54,595 nucleotides of DNA from Spirosoma aerolatum (GTDB taxonomy: Bacteria; Bacteroidota; Bacteroidia; Cytophagales; Spirosomataceae): positions 7,905,001-7,959,595 of the forward strand of contig NZ_CP020104.1 of the NCBI RefSeq assembly GCF_002056795.1. The letters are read 5' to 3'. Positions 1 through 7,265 of this stretch are shown one piece after another; position 1 is the stretch's first letter, and each line of letters opens with the position of its first letter. Below the pieces are notes generated by a model. That model had not been told where the DNA came from. It made no database searches and saw only the letters and a list, made by a program, of their open reading frames with translations. The translations under genes and the position numbers were made by a program.

Positions 1-386
1 CCAAGCATTGTTGCAGCATTTATCCTGGCTCGATAAGGCCCTGCAATTAATTCAGCGGCTTTCAAAAAAATACCGGCTCTATGTTCCCACGACATACTTG
101 CCCATGCTTGCTTTGCTTTTAATGCAGCGTCAATAGCTTGTTCGACATGGTATGCCTCGCCTTCGTAGAAGTATCCTAAAATATGTTGATGATCGTGTGG
201 AGGAGAAACCTTTAGTTTATTTTCTGTTCGTACTTCCTGACCACCGATATACATTGGTATATCCGTTTCCTGATTGCGAAAATCCTGCAAAGCCCGTTTA
301 AGTGCTTCTCGCTCTGGTGATCCCTGCCGGTATTCTTTAACTGGCTCGTTGGTCGGTACGGGGATATTAAAAATACCAAAAGACAT
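1..386 (-). CDS. pruA: L-glutamate gamma-semialdehyde dehydrogenase (PruA), N-terminal part
   Basis: The minus strand encodes about 128 residues starting MSFGIFNIPVPTNEPVKEY, and the frame stays open to the window edge, so the C-terminal part lies outside. The N-terminus, with the VPTNEPVKEYRQGSPER pattern, IPMYIGGQEVRTEN and the later AAxKAKQAW-W-RAGIFLKAAEL segment, matches the start of 1-pyrroline-5-carboxylate dehydrogenases of the aldehyde dehydrogenase superfamily. These oxidise glutamate semialdehyde to glutamate with NAD in proline catabolism. The ATG at 384-386 is chosen because it gives the family N-terminus. The catalytic Cys and Glu are beyond the window and cannot be checked. It is divergent from thrC, with about 220 bases between them that hold two DnaA boxes. 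Confidence 0.88.
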   Translation of the reverse strand, partial: MSFGIFNIPVPTNEPVKEYRQGSPEREALKRALQDFRNQETDIPMYIGGQEVRTENKLKVSPPHDHQHILGYFYEGEAYHVEQAIDAALKAKQAWASMSWEHRAGIFLKAAELIAGPYRARINAATML

Positions 387-505
387 GGTTACTATAATGA
401 CCGGAACGCCGGCCCGATTGGGAGCAAAAGTGATCGAATTTTATCAACTCACCCTTACTCATTGGGTTGTGAAGTGTTTTTCAACAAAGGTATGGATTGA
501 CTAAG

Positions 506-535
506 TTATCCACATATTCAAAATGGTTTTCCACA
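506..535 (+). promoter_or_regulatory. Two DnaA boxes upstream of thrC
   Basis: TTATCCACA at 506-514 and TTTTCCACA at 527-535 both match the DnaA consensus TTWTNCACA. They lie 21 bp apart on the same strand in the pruA-thrC intergenic region. They could belong to a wider origin region, given the cluster at 3810-4295, or mark DnaA-dependent control of thrC. Function is inferred. Confidence 0.6.
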
Positions 536-604
536 TTTCAATAGTTCCTTTTCGATTCATTGGTCTGATTTTCCGTACTTTGTAGCTTCACTTTGACATG
601 TTTT

Positions 605-1915
605 ATGCGCTTTTACAGTACAAACAGTCCCTCAGTGACTGTATCGGTCGAAGAGGCTCTTTTTCATAGTATGCCTGCCGACAAAGGATTATACATGCCA
701 ACCCCGTTGCCTCAATTGGGAGCTGGTTATTTTGATGATATTGCGAATCAGTCATTGGCCGATATTGGATTCTCTATCAGTAAAGCCCTTCTGGGTGATG
801 AAATAAGTAAGGCTGATCTGGAAGAGCTAACCCATCAGGCATTCCCGTTCGAAACTCCTGTTGTTGATATAGAACCTGGTAAAATTGGTGTTTTAGAGCT
901 TTTCCATGGCCCTTCGTTAGCATTCAAAGATGTGGGGGCTCGGTATATGGCTGCTCTGATGTCCTATTTTTCTAAGCGAAATGACAAAGAAGTACATATT
1001 CTGGTAGCTACCTCTGGCGATACAGGGGGAGCAGTTGCTATGGGTTTTCATAGTGTACCTGGTATTCGGGTTTCTATTTTATACCCCAGTGGCCGTGTTA
1101 GTGATTTGCAGGAAAAGCAGTTGACTACTTTGGGGGGCAATGTACAGGCTTTTGAAGTGGATGGTTCATTCGATGATTGTCAGGCCATTGTGAAACAAGC
1201 CTTTGTCGACGATGAATTAAATAGCCAACTCGCTTTATCATCTGCTAACTCAATCAACATTTTCCGTCTCATACCCCAAGGATTTTATTATGTAAGTGCT
1301 TATGGGCAGGTAAAGAAATCTGGGAAGCCGGTTGTGTTTTCGACACCCAGTGGGAATTTTGGCAATTTGAGTGCTGGTGTGCTGGTTCAACAACTGGGTT
1401 TACCAGTTGCCCATTTTGTAGCTGCAACGAATCTTAATCATGTTGTTCCCTCTTATCTGGATTCAGGTTCTTATTTACCCAAAGCCTCAATCGCCACGAT
1501 CTCCAACGCAATGGATGTTGGGAATCCAAGCAATTTTGTCCGCTTAAATCACTTGTTTGGTGATAGTTATACACGTTTAAAGGAAAATGTTTCAGGCTAC
1601 TTCTTTGATGATGAACAAACCAGAGCTGGCATGAAACGTATTCACGAATTGTACGATTACACGGCTTGTCCACATACAGCCATCGGTATCATGGGCTTAC
1701 AGGCCTATTTAAGTGCTTCAGATAAGGATGTGGTCGGTGTGGCCCTAGCTACTGCTCACCCTTCGAAATTTAAACCATTGGTTGAACAAGTGTTGGAATC
1801 GCCTGTTGAAGTCCCTGAACGTTTAGCTATTCTGGCGAATCGATTAAAGCACAGTATTCAAATTCCTGCTGACTATGAAGCCTTTAAGGAATCGTTTTTA
1901 CAAACAGTTGCTTAA
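605..1915 (+). CDS. thrC: Threonine synthase
   Basis: A 436-residue PLP enzyme that converts O-phosphohomoserine to threonine, the last step of threonine synthesis in the cytoplasm. The N-terminus MRFYSTNSPSVTVSVEEAL is typical of the family. The PLP lysine is expected at K108 in FHGPSLAFKDVGARYM, and the phosphate-binding loop is SGDTGGAV at about 137-144. The length fits the shorter bacterial threonine synthase group. The ATG at 605 is preferred over an upstream in-frame TTG at 593 because MRFYSTN is the conserved start. Possible promoter-like TACTTTG lies at about 576-582 (one base shorter than TAnnTTTG). No homoserine kinase or aspartokinase gene is next to it. It converges on the TPR gene with a shared hairpin terminator between them. 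Confidence 0.95.
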   Translation: MRFYSTNSPSVTVSVEEALFHSMPADKGLYMPTPLPQLGAGYFDDIANQSLADIGFSISKALLGDEISKADLEELTHQAFPFETPVVDIEPGKIGVLELFHGPSLAFKDVGARYMAALMSYFSKRNDKEVHILVATSGDTGGAVAMGFHSVPGIRVSILYPSGRVSDLQEKQLTTLGGNVQAFEVDGSFDDCQAIVKQAFVDDELNSQLALSSANSINIFRLIPQGFYYVSAYGQVKKSGKPVVFSTPSGNFGNLSAGVLVQQLGLPVAHFVAATNLNHVVPSYLDSGSYLPKASIATISNAMDVGNPSNFVRLNHLFGDSYTRLKENVSGYFFDDEQTRAGMKRIHELYDYTACPHTAIGIMGLQAYLSASDKDVVGVALATAHPSKFKPLVEQVLESPVEVPERLAILANRLKHSIQIPADYEAFKESFLQTVA

Positions 1916-1938
1916 ACCTTATCAACATAACTTATCCA

Positions 1939-1990
1939 CTTATCCACAAAAAAGCCTGAATATATTGATTCAGGCTTTTTTGTGGATAAG
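1939..1990. terminator. Bidirectional terminator with DnaA boxes in its stem
   Basis: A perfect inverted repeat with 23-base arms (1939-1961 and 1968-1990) around a 6-base loop, lying between the convergent thrC and TPR genes. The inner part, AGCCTGAAT/ATTCAGGCT flanked by A6/T6, is an ordinary two-way intrinsic terminator. The outer part of each arm is an exact DnaA box, TTATCCACA at 1940-1948 and its complement at 1981-1989. Another near-match (TTATCCACT) is at 1932-1940. Confidence 0.85.
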
Positions 1991-2000
1991 ATTCAACAGG

Positions 2001-3809
2001 CTAATTTACAGTATCTCCTCGTAATATTCTAAATCGTTTGCGTGCTTCAGCTCCATAAATGCTGCCCGGATATTGGGTTAGAACCTTCTGGTAAGCTTCC
2101 ATAGCTGCCTGTTTGTCCTTCATCCGTTCTTCATAAATTTTTCCCTGCGTAAACATGGCATCATCGCCTAGTATATCGTTTGGATATTTGGCAGTGATTT
2201 GTTTAAGGTCTTCGAGTGCTTCGGCATTTTTACCTTGTTTCAAATATGTGTTGGCCCGAAGCCAAAGCACCTCGTCGGCAATGGTATGCTCCGAATACTT
2301 AGCCCACATTTTGTTCAAGGCTGCAATAGCTTCATCTGTTTTGTTTTGAAAAAGCATCAGATCAATGTCAGCATATTCGCGCATAGCCGCTTCGGTGCTA
2401 TCCATTCCTGTGTTGTCTACAATTAACAGACTCAATTGCTCAGCATCGTTGGCAATTTCACGGGACGTAGCAAGTTTAAGGACGTCTAACAAATCTTTGG
2501 CGACCGCGAAACTCCCTTTGTAATACTGCAATTTGGCATTTTTCAGTTTTGCTTCGTACCCTAACAACTCTTCTTTCTGCGATTTCTCGACCTGCGAATA
2601 CAGTAGAGTTGACTCCCATGGCTCTCCTTTCAAGAGGTAGATATCGCCCTTATCCAGCTTGCAACGATCGACAAAGTTTCTATCTGTTTTACCCAGGTCA
2701 ATAGCCAGATCCAACACCGTTAACGCTGTATCTTTACTGTCAAGGTAGTTACCGTATAGATTAGCCGTACTACGAAGCGCTTCGAGTGTTTTAACATTCG
2801 TACCAATTTCCTGAAGCATACGCTGGTAATCGCCAATGAGCTTGCGGATTTCGGTTTTGTCAACAGGATAGGTGTTTTTTACCTGTTCTTCCCGAGCATT
2901 GATGACCAACCGACGAGCAAAGGGATATAATTGGCCTTGTGGATACGTTGTTGTTACGTATTCGAACGCTTCGGCTGCAGTCTTGTACTCTTTATTGTTC
3001 ATAGCCAGCATCCCCAAATCGTAGACTCGGCTACCATTTAGTTTCAGTCGTTTATCAGTCGCTTTTTCCTGCAAAAGTGCCCGACTGAATTTTTGCTTTT
3101 GGACAAAGAACCAGATCAAAAGTTCATTATAGGCTAACTCGTTCGGCTCCTGTTGTATTCGAGTATATAAAGCTTTTTCAACAAGGGGCTCTTCCTTTGT
3201 ATTTAGGTAACCTTGCAGTGCAGCTAGCACAGATTCTTTTTTATCAGCTTGCTTACTCGTCGTTATGATCTCTTCTATCGCTTTTTCTGTTTGCCCAGTT
3301 GCCTTGTAGAGGGTCATTAAATCTTCGCTGTAAGCCGTTTGGGCCTTACTGACCTCACGGGCCGTTTCAAGTGCTTTAATCGCCCAGCGTGCTTCTGCGA
3401 CGTCGTTAAAGGCAGTTGCAATCTTTTCTAGCTTAGTCAATGACGCTTTGCTGGATTGTATAGCAGCCGTGAACTGTGTTTTGGCTAGAGTCGTATCCCC
3501 CTGTTGTGTGGCTAATTGACCCGTCAACAGTTCATAATATGCTTTATTAACATCATCACTTCGTTGTTGCTTCCGCAGGTATTTTAACGCATCATCTGTT
3601 TTGTTACTTTTTTGTAGACTATATACATAACGCGACAATCGTTCCCACGTGACTTCGGTTTTCAACAATTTGGCATACTCATTCGCTGCCTTGTCGAACT
3701 CGCCAGCTTTGTAGTACTCCTCAGCTAATACCCCTCCTCCTTGTCCCCAGGCCAGCCCAACCGACAACAACCATAGGAATGCGATAATGACTTTTGACCT
3801 TATTAACAT
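2001..3809 (-). CDS. Exported tetratricopeptide-repeat protein
   Basis: A 602-residue protein with an N-terminal signal peptide (MLIRSKVIIAFLWLLSVGLAWGQ). No lipobox Cys is present. The rest is helical and made of TPR-like units, clearest at the start (EYYKAGEFDKAANEYAKLL) and at the C-terminus (AMFTQGKIYEERMKDKQAAMEAYQKVLTQYPGS). This layout suits a periplasmic scaffold, and such proteins are common in Bacteroidota, where some are distant relatives of BamD. No catalytic motif is visible and a precise role cannot be given. Its 3' end shares the terminator with thrC. Its 5' end faces the candidate replication origin, so its promoter must lie within the DnaA-box cluster. Confidence 0.85.
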   Translation of the reverse strand: MLIRSKVIIAFLWLLSVGLAWGQGGGVLAEEYYKAGEFDKAANEYAKLLKTEVTWERLSRYVYSLQKSNKTDDALKYLRKQQRSDDVNKAYYELLTGQLATQQGDTTLAKTQFTAAIQSSKASLTKLEKIATAFNDVAEARWAIKALETAREVSKAQTAYSEDLMTLYKATGQTEKAIEEIITTSKQADKKESVLAALQGYLNTKEEPLVEKALYTRIQQEPNELAYNELLIWFFVQKQKFSRALLQEKATDKRLKLNGSRVYDLGMLAMNNKEYKTAAEAFEYVTTTYPQGQLYPFARRLVINAREEQVKNTYPVDKTEIRKLIGDYQRMLQEIGTNVKTLEALRSTANLYGNYLDSKDTALTVLDLAIDLGKTDRNFVDRCKLDKGDIYLLKGEPWESTLLYSQVEKSQKEELLGYEAKLKNAKLQYYKGSFAVAKDLLDVLKLATSREIANDAEQLSLLIVDNTGMDSTEAAMREYADIDLMLFQNKTDEAIAALNKMWAKYSEHTIADEVLWLRANTYLKQGKNAEALEDLKQITAKYPNDILGDDAMFTQGKIYEERMKDKQAAMEAYQKVLTQYPGSIYGAEARKRFRILRGDTVN

Positions 3810-4295
3810 TTTATAAATATTCTTTTTAAATAAACGTTATTATAACCATTAGCTATGTGGATATGTGTACAAATAAGTTGTCCACTATTCAAGATACGCA
3901 TTGTGGATAAGAATACGATGATATCCACAAGCTTTTCTTTAATTATCCACATATAAGTGACTCATATTTAAGATAATAACATTTTATCCACAATTTGTGT
4001 GTGAATCACTTGTGGATTTGTGTATAAGATTTATACACAAATTATACTGGGGAAAGAGTGTGGAATTACTTGTGATATGTTGTAGTTTCTCCACACATTT
4101 TGGTGTTTTAAAATAGCCTGTGGATTACTTATCAATTCATCCACACCAGAGTAATGGCTTATAAACAAGTTTTCCACGTTCAAGTTTGGTTTATGCACAT
4201 AGTTATGCACATAAAATTTTAACTTTTTTAATTTTGAATAGACCTTTTCCTGATTATTAAAAATGGTTCTTTTCAGCAGTATTCAGTTGCAATTA
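3810..4295. other. Candidate chromosomal replication origin (oriC)
   Basis: This 486-base stretch has no gene. It holds seven exact TTWTNCACA DnaA boxes: 3902-3910 (-), 3943-3951 (+), 3984-3992 (+), 4019-4027 (-), 4031-4039 (+), 4191-4199 (+) and 4203-4211 (+). Boxes with one mismatch lie at 3856-3864, 3921-3929, 4119-4127, 4137-4145 and 4170-4178. The first three exact boxes start exactly 41 bp apart. The pair at 4019-4039 is inverted, and the pair at 4191-4211 is a direct repeat of TTATGCACA. AT-rich DNA follows at about 4211-4263 and also lies at 3810-3850, either of which could be the unwinding element. mnmG (gidA), an origin neighbour in many bacteria, lies close by, and a parS-like site is 13 kb away. 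dnaA itself is not in the window. Genes to the right run mostly on the minus strand, which is against the usual co-orientation with forks. Confidence 0.8.
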
Positions 4296-5177
4296 TTATG
4301 CCTTCTTGAATAGATAGATTAAGCTGGAGTAATTCCCCGTCCGCTTGGCTTCAGCGTTAGAGGCCAGTCCTACCCGAACGCTTTTCAGATAGTCGGTTTT
4401 TCCCGTCTGATAACGGGTGCTAAGCATCGCGATGTAGAATGCGTCGAATAGCATAGGCTTTGTAGCAGTTAGCATAAACCCATGCTTCTTAAATAGTGGC
4501 GCTATCGTGTTGGGTGTAAAATGGTGCAGGTGTCTTGGAACATCGTAGGCTGCCCAATATTGTTTAAAATATGATGCATCAAACGAGGCTGAATTTGGAA
4601 CTGCAATCAGTAATGTTCCCTTTGGCGTTATTAATTGATATAACTGATCAAGCGTTTCGGCAAGATTTGGCACGTGCTCAAGTACATGCCAGAGCGTAAT
4701 TATGTCAGCAGGCTCTACGCCCCGTAAAGCGTTAAGATTTGATTGTATAGGTATTTGTAATTTGTCAATGGCAATCTTTCGGGCGTCACTATCGGGTTCC
4801 ATCCCAGTAATTTGCCATCCTCCTTCCTGACAACTTTCAAGAAAGGCACCCGTACCACAACCTACATCTATTATATGACCGGGCTTCCCATTAATTTGGT
4901 TAATTAGTTGAAGCTTTGATCGCAATGTATACTTCCGTACTACTCTATAGGCCGTATTAATTAAACCACCGCTTTTATCGTTGTGTGAAACATATTGGTT
5001 AGACTTATAATAGTTGCCAATCGAATTTCCATCTGGTCGAGGATTGGTCAGGCGGAAAGAGCATTGATGACACTGCTGAATGGTAAAATCCTGATTACTC
5101 ACCAGGTAATCTTTACAGATTAAAAATGGGGCGAATTGCGTACTGCCGCAGTTCGGGCAATGGTTTACCGTTTCCAA
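4296..5177 (-). CDS. Class I SAM-dependent methyltransferase with N-terminal zinc-ribbon-like segment
   Basis: A 293-residue cytoplasmic protein. The N-terminus has two CxxC pairs (C7/C10 and C36/C39), a zinc-ribbon-like module often seen at the start of this methyltransferase group. The Rossmann methyltransferase domain follows, with SAM motif I HIIDVGCGTGAFLE at about 101-114, an acidic residue after strand 2 (GMEPDSDA), and WHVLEHVPN as the post-motif helix. The substrate is unknown; related proteins act on sugars, lipids or other small molecules. The gene lies downstream of mnmG on the same strand, but a strong terminator sits between them, so it probably has its own promoter. Its 3' end abuts the candidate origin. 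Confidence 0.85.
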   Translation of the reverse strand: METVNHCPNCGSTQFAPFLICKDYLVSNQDFTIQQCHQCSFRLTNPRPDGNSIGNYYKSNQYVSHNDKSGGLINTAYRVVRKYTLRSKLQLINQINGKPGHIIDVGCGTGAFLESCQEGGWQITGMEPDSDARKIAIDKLQIPIQSNLNALRGVEPADIITLWHVLEHVPNLAETLDQLYQLITPKGTLLIAVPNSASFDASYFKQYWAAYDVPRHLHHFTPNTIAPLFKKHGFMLTATKPMLFDAFYIAMLSTRYQTGKTDYLKSVRVGLASNAEAKRTGNYSSLIYLFKKA

Positions 5178-5200
5178 TGGAGATAATATAATGCGATTAG

Positions 5201-5248
5201 AAAAAATATCTGGCCTCTGTTTTCTGTACAGTAAGCAGAGGCCAGATA
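5201..5248 (-). terminator. Intrinsic terminator of mnmG
   Basis: Inverted repeat TATCTGGCCTCTG (5207-5219) and its complement (5236-5248). Read on the minus strand, the stem is followed by a T6 run (A6 at 5201-5206 on the plus strand). It lies just past the mnmG stop codon. Confidence 0.85.
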
Positions 5249-5257
5249 TATATGGAT

Positions 5258-7120
5258 TTATCGGCCCATGTACACGAGCAATATAGAAACGTCAGAAGGA
5301 CTTACTCCACTAATTCGTGAAGCCTGACCAATTGTTGCAGGACGAAGACGTTTCAACTTTTCTCTTCCTTCGAAAGATAGTGCTTTTAAGCGGTCGTAAT
5401 CGAAAGCGGAATTGATCGAAAGATTCTCCCATTTATCGAGCTTTTCAGCATTTTGCCTTTCCCGATTGAGGTAGTCTTCGTACTTGATTTCGATAACTGT
5501 TTGCTCAATTACCTCCTCCCCCACCCCACTAGGGAATTCTGGAATTAGCTCTAAAACGTGATTAACATCGGACAAATCGATTTCCGGCCGTTTCAATAGT
5601 GTATATAAACTGCTTTTTTCTCTTAAAGCAGAACTTCCTTTTGACTCTAACCAGCTATTAATTTCTTCGGGTTTGAGTTTTGTTGTCCGAATCGCATCTG
5701 TTAAAGTAGAGACTCCAGTACGTTTGTTTACCATCGTATCGTACCGTTCCTGAGATGCCAACCCAATAGCGTACCCTTTTTCAGTTAAGCGTAAATCGGC
5801 ATTATCCTGACGTAAAAGTGTACGGTATTCAGCTCTGGAAGTGAACATTCGATAGGGCTCTTCAGTCCCCTTAGTAATCAAATCATCGATAAGTACCCCA
5901 ATATATCCTTCCGATCTTTTAATGGTAAACTCTGCTTCTTCCGCTACATTTCGATGGGCATTGATGCCAGCCATCAAACCCTGACAAGCTGCCTCCTCAT
6001 ACCCTGTTGTTCCATTTATCTGTCCTGCAAAGAAAAGATTTTTAACTAACTGGGTCTCCAGCGTTGGTCTTAATTGTGTAGGCGGGAAGAAGTCGTACTC
6101 AACAGCATAACCTGGACGAAACATACGAACATTTTCAAATCCTGGAATTTTGCGTAAAGCCTTATACTGTACATCCTCTGGCAGAGACGTTGAAAACCCG
6201 TTTACATACACTTCTACCGTATCCCAGCCTTCTGGTTCTACAAAGATTTGATGCCTGTCTTTATCCGCAAATCGATTGATTTTATCCTCGACCGATGGGC
6301 AGTATCTTGGACCTAATCCTTTTATTCGACCCGTAAACATGGGAGATTTTTCGAAACCAGTTTTTAATTCATCGTGTACGGCTTGATTGGTGTACGTAAT
6401 CCAGCAACTGCGTTGTTGGGTGAGCGTTGGTGTGTTCGTATAGGAAAATTTACCTGGCTTTTCATCGCCGAGTTGTTCTTCCATCAGGTTGTAGTTCAAG
6501 CTTCGGCCATCAACACGGGGCGGTGTCCCTGTTTTCATTCTACCTGACTCAAACCCTAAACTGACTAATTGTTCGGTTAATCCTGTGGCTGCCCGTTCAG
6601 CTGTACGTCCACCACCAAATACTTTTTCACCAATAAACATGCGGCCATTCAGGAATGTGCCATTGGTTAGAACCACTCCTTTAGCTTGAAACTCGATACC
6701 CAAACTGGTTTTTACACCAGTTACTCGCCCATCTTTTACTATTACTTCATTAACTGTATCCTGCCAGAAGTCGATATTTCTGTTTTCTTCCAGTGCTTTT
6801 CGCCATTCCCAAGCAAACAAATTTCGATCGCTTTGGCACCGTGGACTCCACATAGCTGGTCCTTTGGAGCGATTCAGCATTCTGAACTGAATCATGCTTT
6901 TGTCGCTGATTATGCCCGACAAACCACCTAGTGCATCAACCTCGCGTACAATTTGCCCTTTAGCAACTCCACCTATTGCTGGATTACAGGACATCTGTGC
7001 GATTGTCTGCATATTCATTGTAATCAATAAAACTCGAGAACCCATGGTGGCGGCTGCATTTGCTGCCTCACATCCTGCATGGCCCGCTCCTACTACAATG
7101 ACATCGTACGAAGAATACAT
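5258..7120 (-). CDS. mnmG: tRNA uridine-5-carboxymethylaminomethyl(34) synthesis enzyme MnmG (GidA)
   Basis: A 620-residue FAD enzyme that works with MnmE to install the cmnm5 group on U34 of certain tRNAs. The N-terminal dinucleotide-binding motif is VVGAGHAGCEAANAAATMG (residues 10-28). The family signatures CNPAIGGVAKGQIVREVDALGG and GPRYCPSVEDKI, with the FFAGQINGTTGYEEAACQG motif, are present. The C-terminal helical domain that contacts MnmE and tRNA is complete. The length is usual for the family. mnmE is not in the window. In many bacteria gidA flanks oriC, which fits the DnaA-box cluster about 1 kb beyond its 3' end. A parS-like sequence lies immediately upstream of the start codon. 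Confidence 0.97.
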   Translation of the reverse strand: MYSSYDVIVVGAGHAGCEAANAAATMGSRVLLITMNMQTIAQMSCNPAIGGVAKGQIVREVDALGGLSGIISDKSMIQFRMLNRSKGPAMWSPRCQSDRNLFAWEWRKALEENRNIDFWQDTVNEVIVKDGRVTGVKTSLGIEFQAKGVVLTNGTFLNGRMFIGEKVFGGGRTAERAATGLTEQLVSLGFESGRMKTGTPPRVDGRSLNYNLMEEQLGDEKPGKFSYTNTPTLTQQRSCWITYTNQAVHDELKTGFEKSPMFTGRIKGLGPRYCPSVEDKINRFADKDRHQIFVEPEGWDTVEVYVNGFSTSLPEDVQYKALRKIPGFENVRMFRPGYAVEYDFFPPTQLRPTLETQLVKNLFFAGQINGTTGYEEAACQGLMAGINAHRNVAEEAEFTIKRSEGYIGVLIDDLITKGTEEPYRMFTSRAEYRTLLRQDNADLRLTEKGYAIGLASQERYDTMVNKRTGVSTLTDAIRTTKLKPEEINSWLESKGSSALREKSSLYTLLKRPEIDLSDVNHVLELIPEFPSGVGEEVIEQTVIEIKYEDYLNRERQNAEKLDKWENLSINSAFDYDRLKALSFEGREKLKRLRPATIGQASRISGVSPSDVSILLVYMGR

Positions 7121-7141
7121 TTTTAACTGATTTTTGAAAAA

Positions 7142-7157
7142 TGTTTCACGTGGAAAC
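7142..7157 (+). promoter_or_regulatory. Degenerate parS-like site upstream of mnmG
   Basis: TGTTTCACGTGGAAAC matches the parS consensus TGTTTCACGTGAAACA over its first 11 bases, then carries one extra G before AAAC. With that single-base insertion allowed, the rest agrees. It lies 22 bases upstream of the mnmG start. Whether ParB would bind a site with this spacing defect is uncertain. Confidence 0.35.
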
Positions 7158-7210
7158 TTTTACAAAATTGATGAAAGATTGTGGAAAGAAAAACTTGATG
7201 TATATGCAAC

Positions 7211-7245
7211 AAAAAACCGCTGACCTTCGTGCCAGGTCAGCGGTT
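7211..7245 (-). terminator. Intrinsic terminator of the DUF4175 gene
   Basis: Stem AACCGCTGACCT (7215-7226) and its complement (7234-7245) with a 7-base loop. Read on the minus strand it ends in T6 (A6 at 7211-7216). It lies between the DUF4175 stop codon and the mnmG promoter region. Confidence 0.85.
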
Positions 7246-7265
7246 ATAAATACTTGTATAAAGAA

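Noticed and set aside
593..604. TTG start for thrC
   Set aside because: The ATG at 605 gives the conserved MRFYSTN N-terminus.
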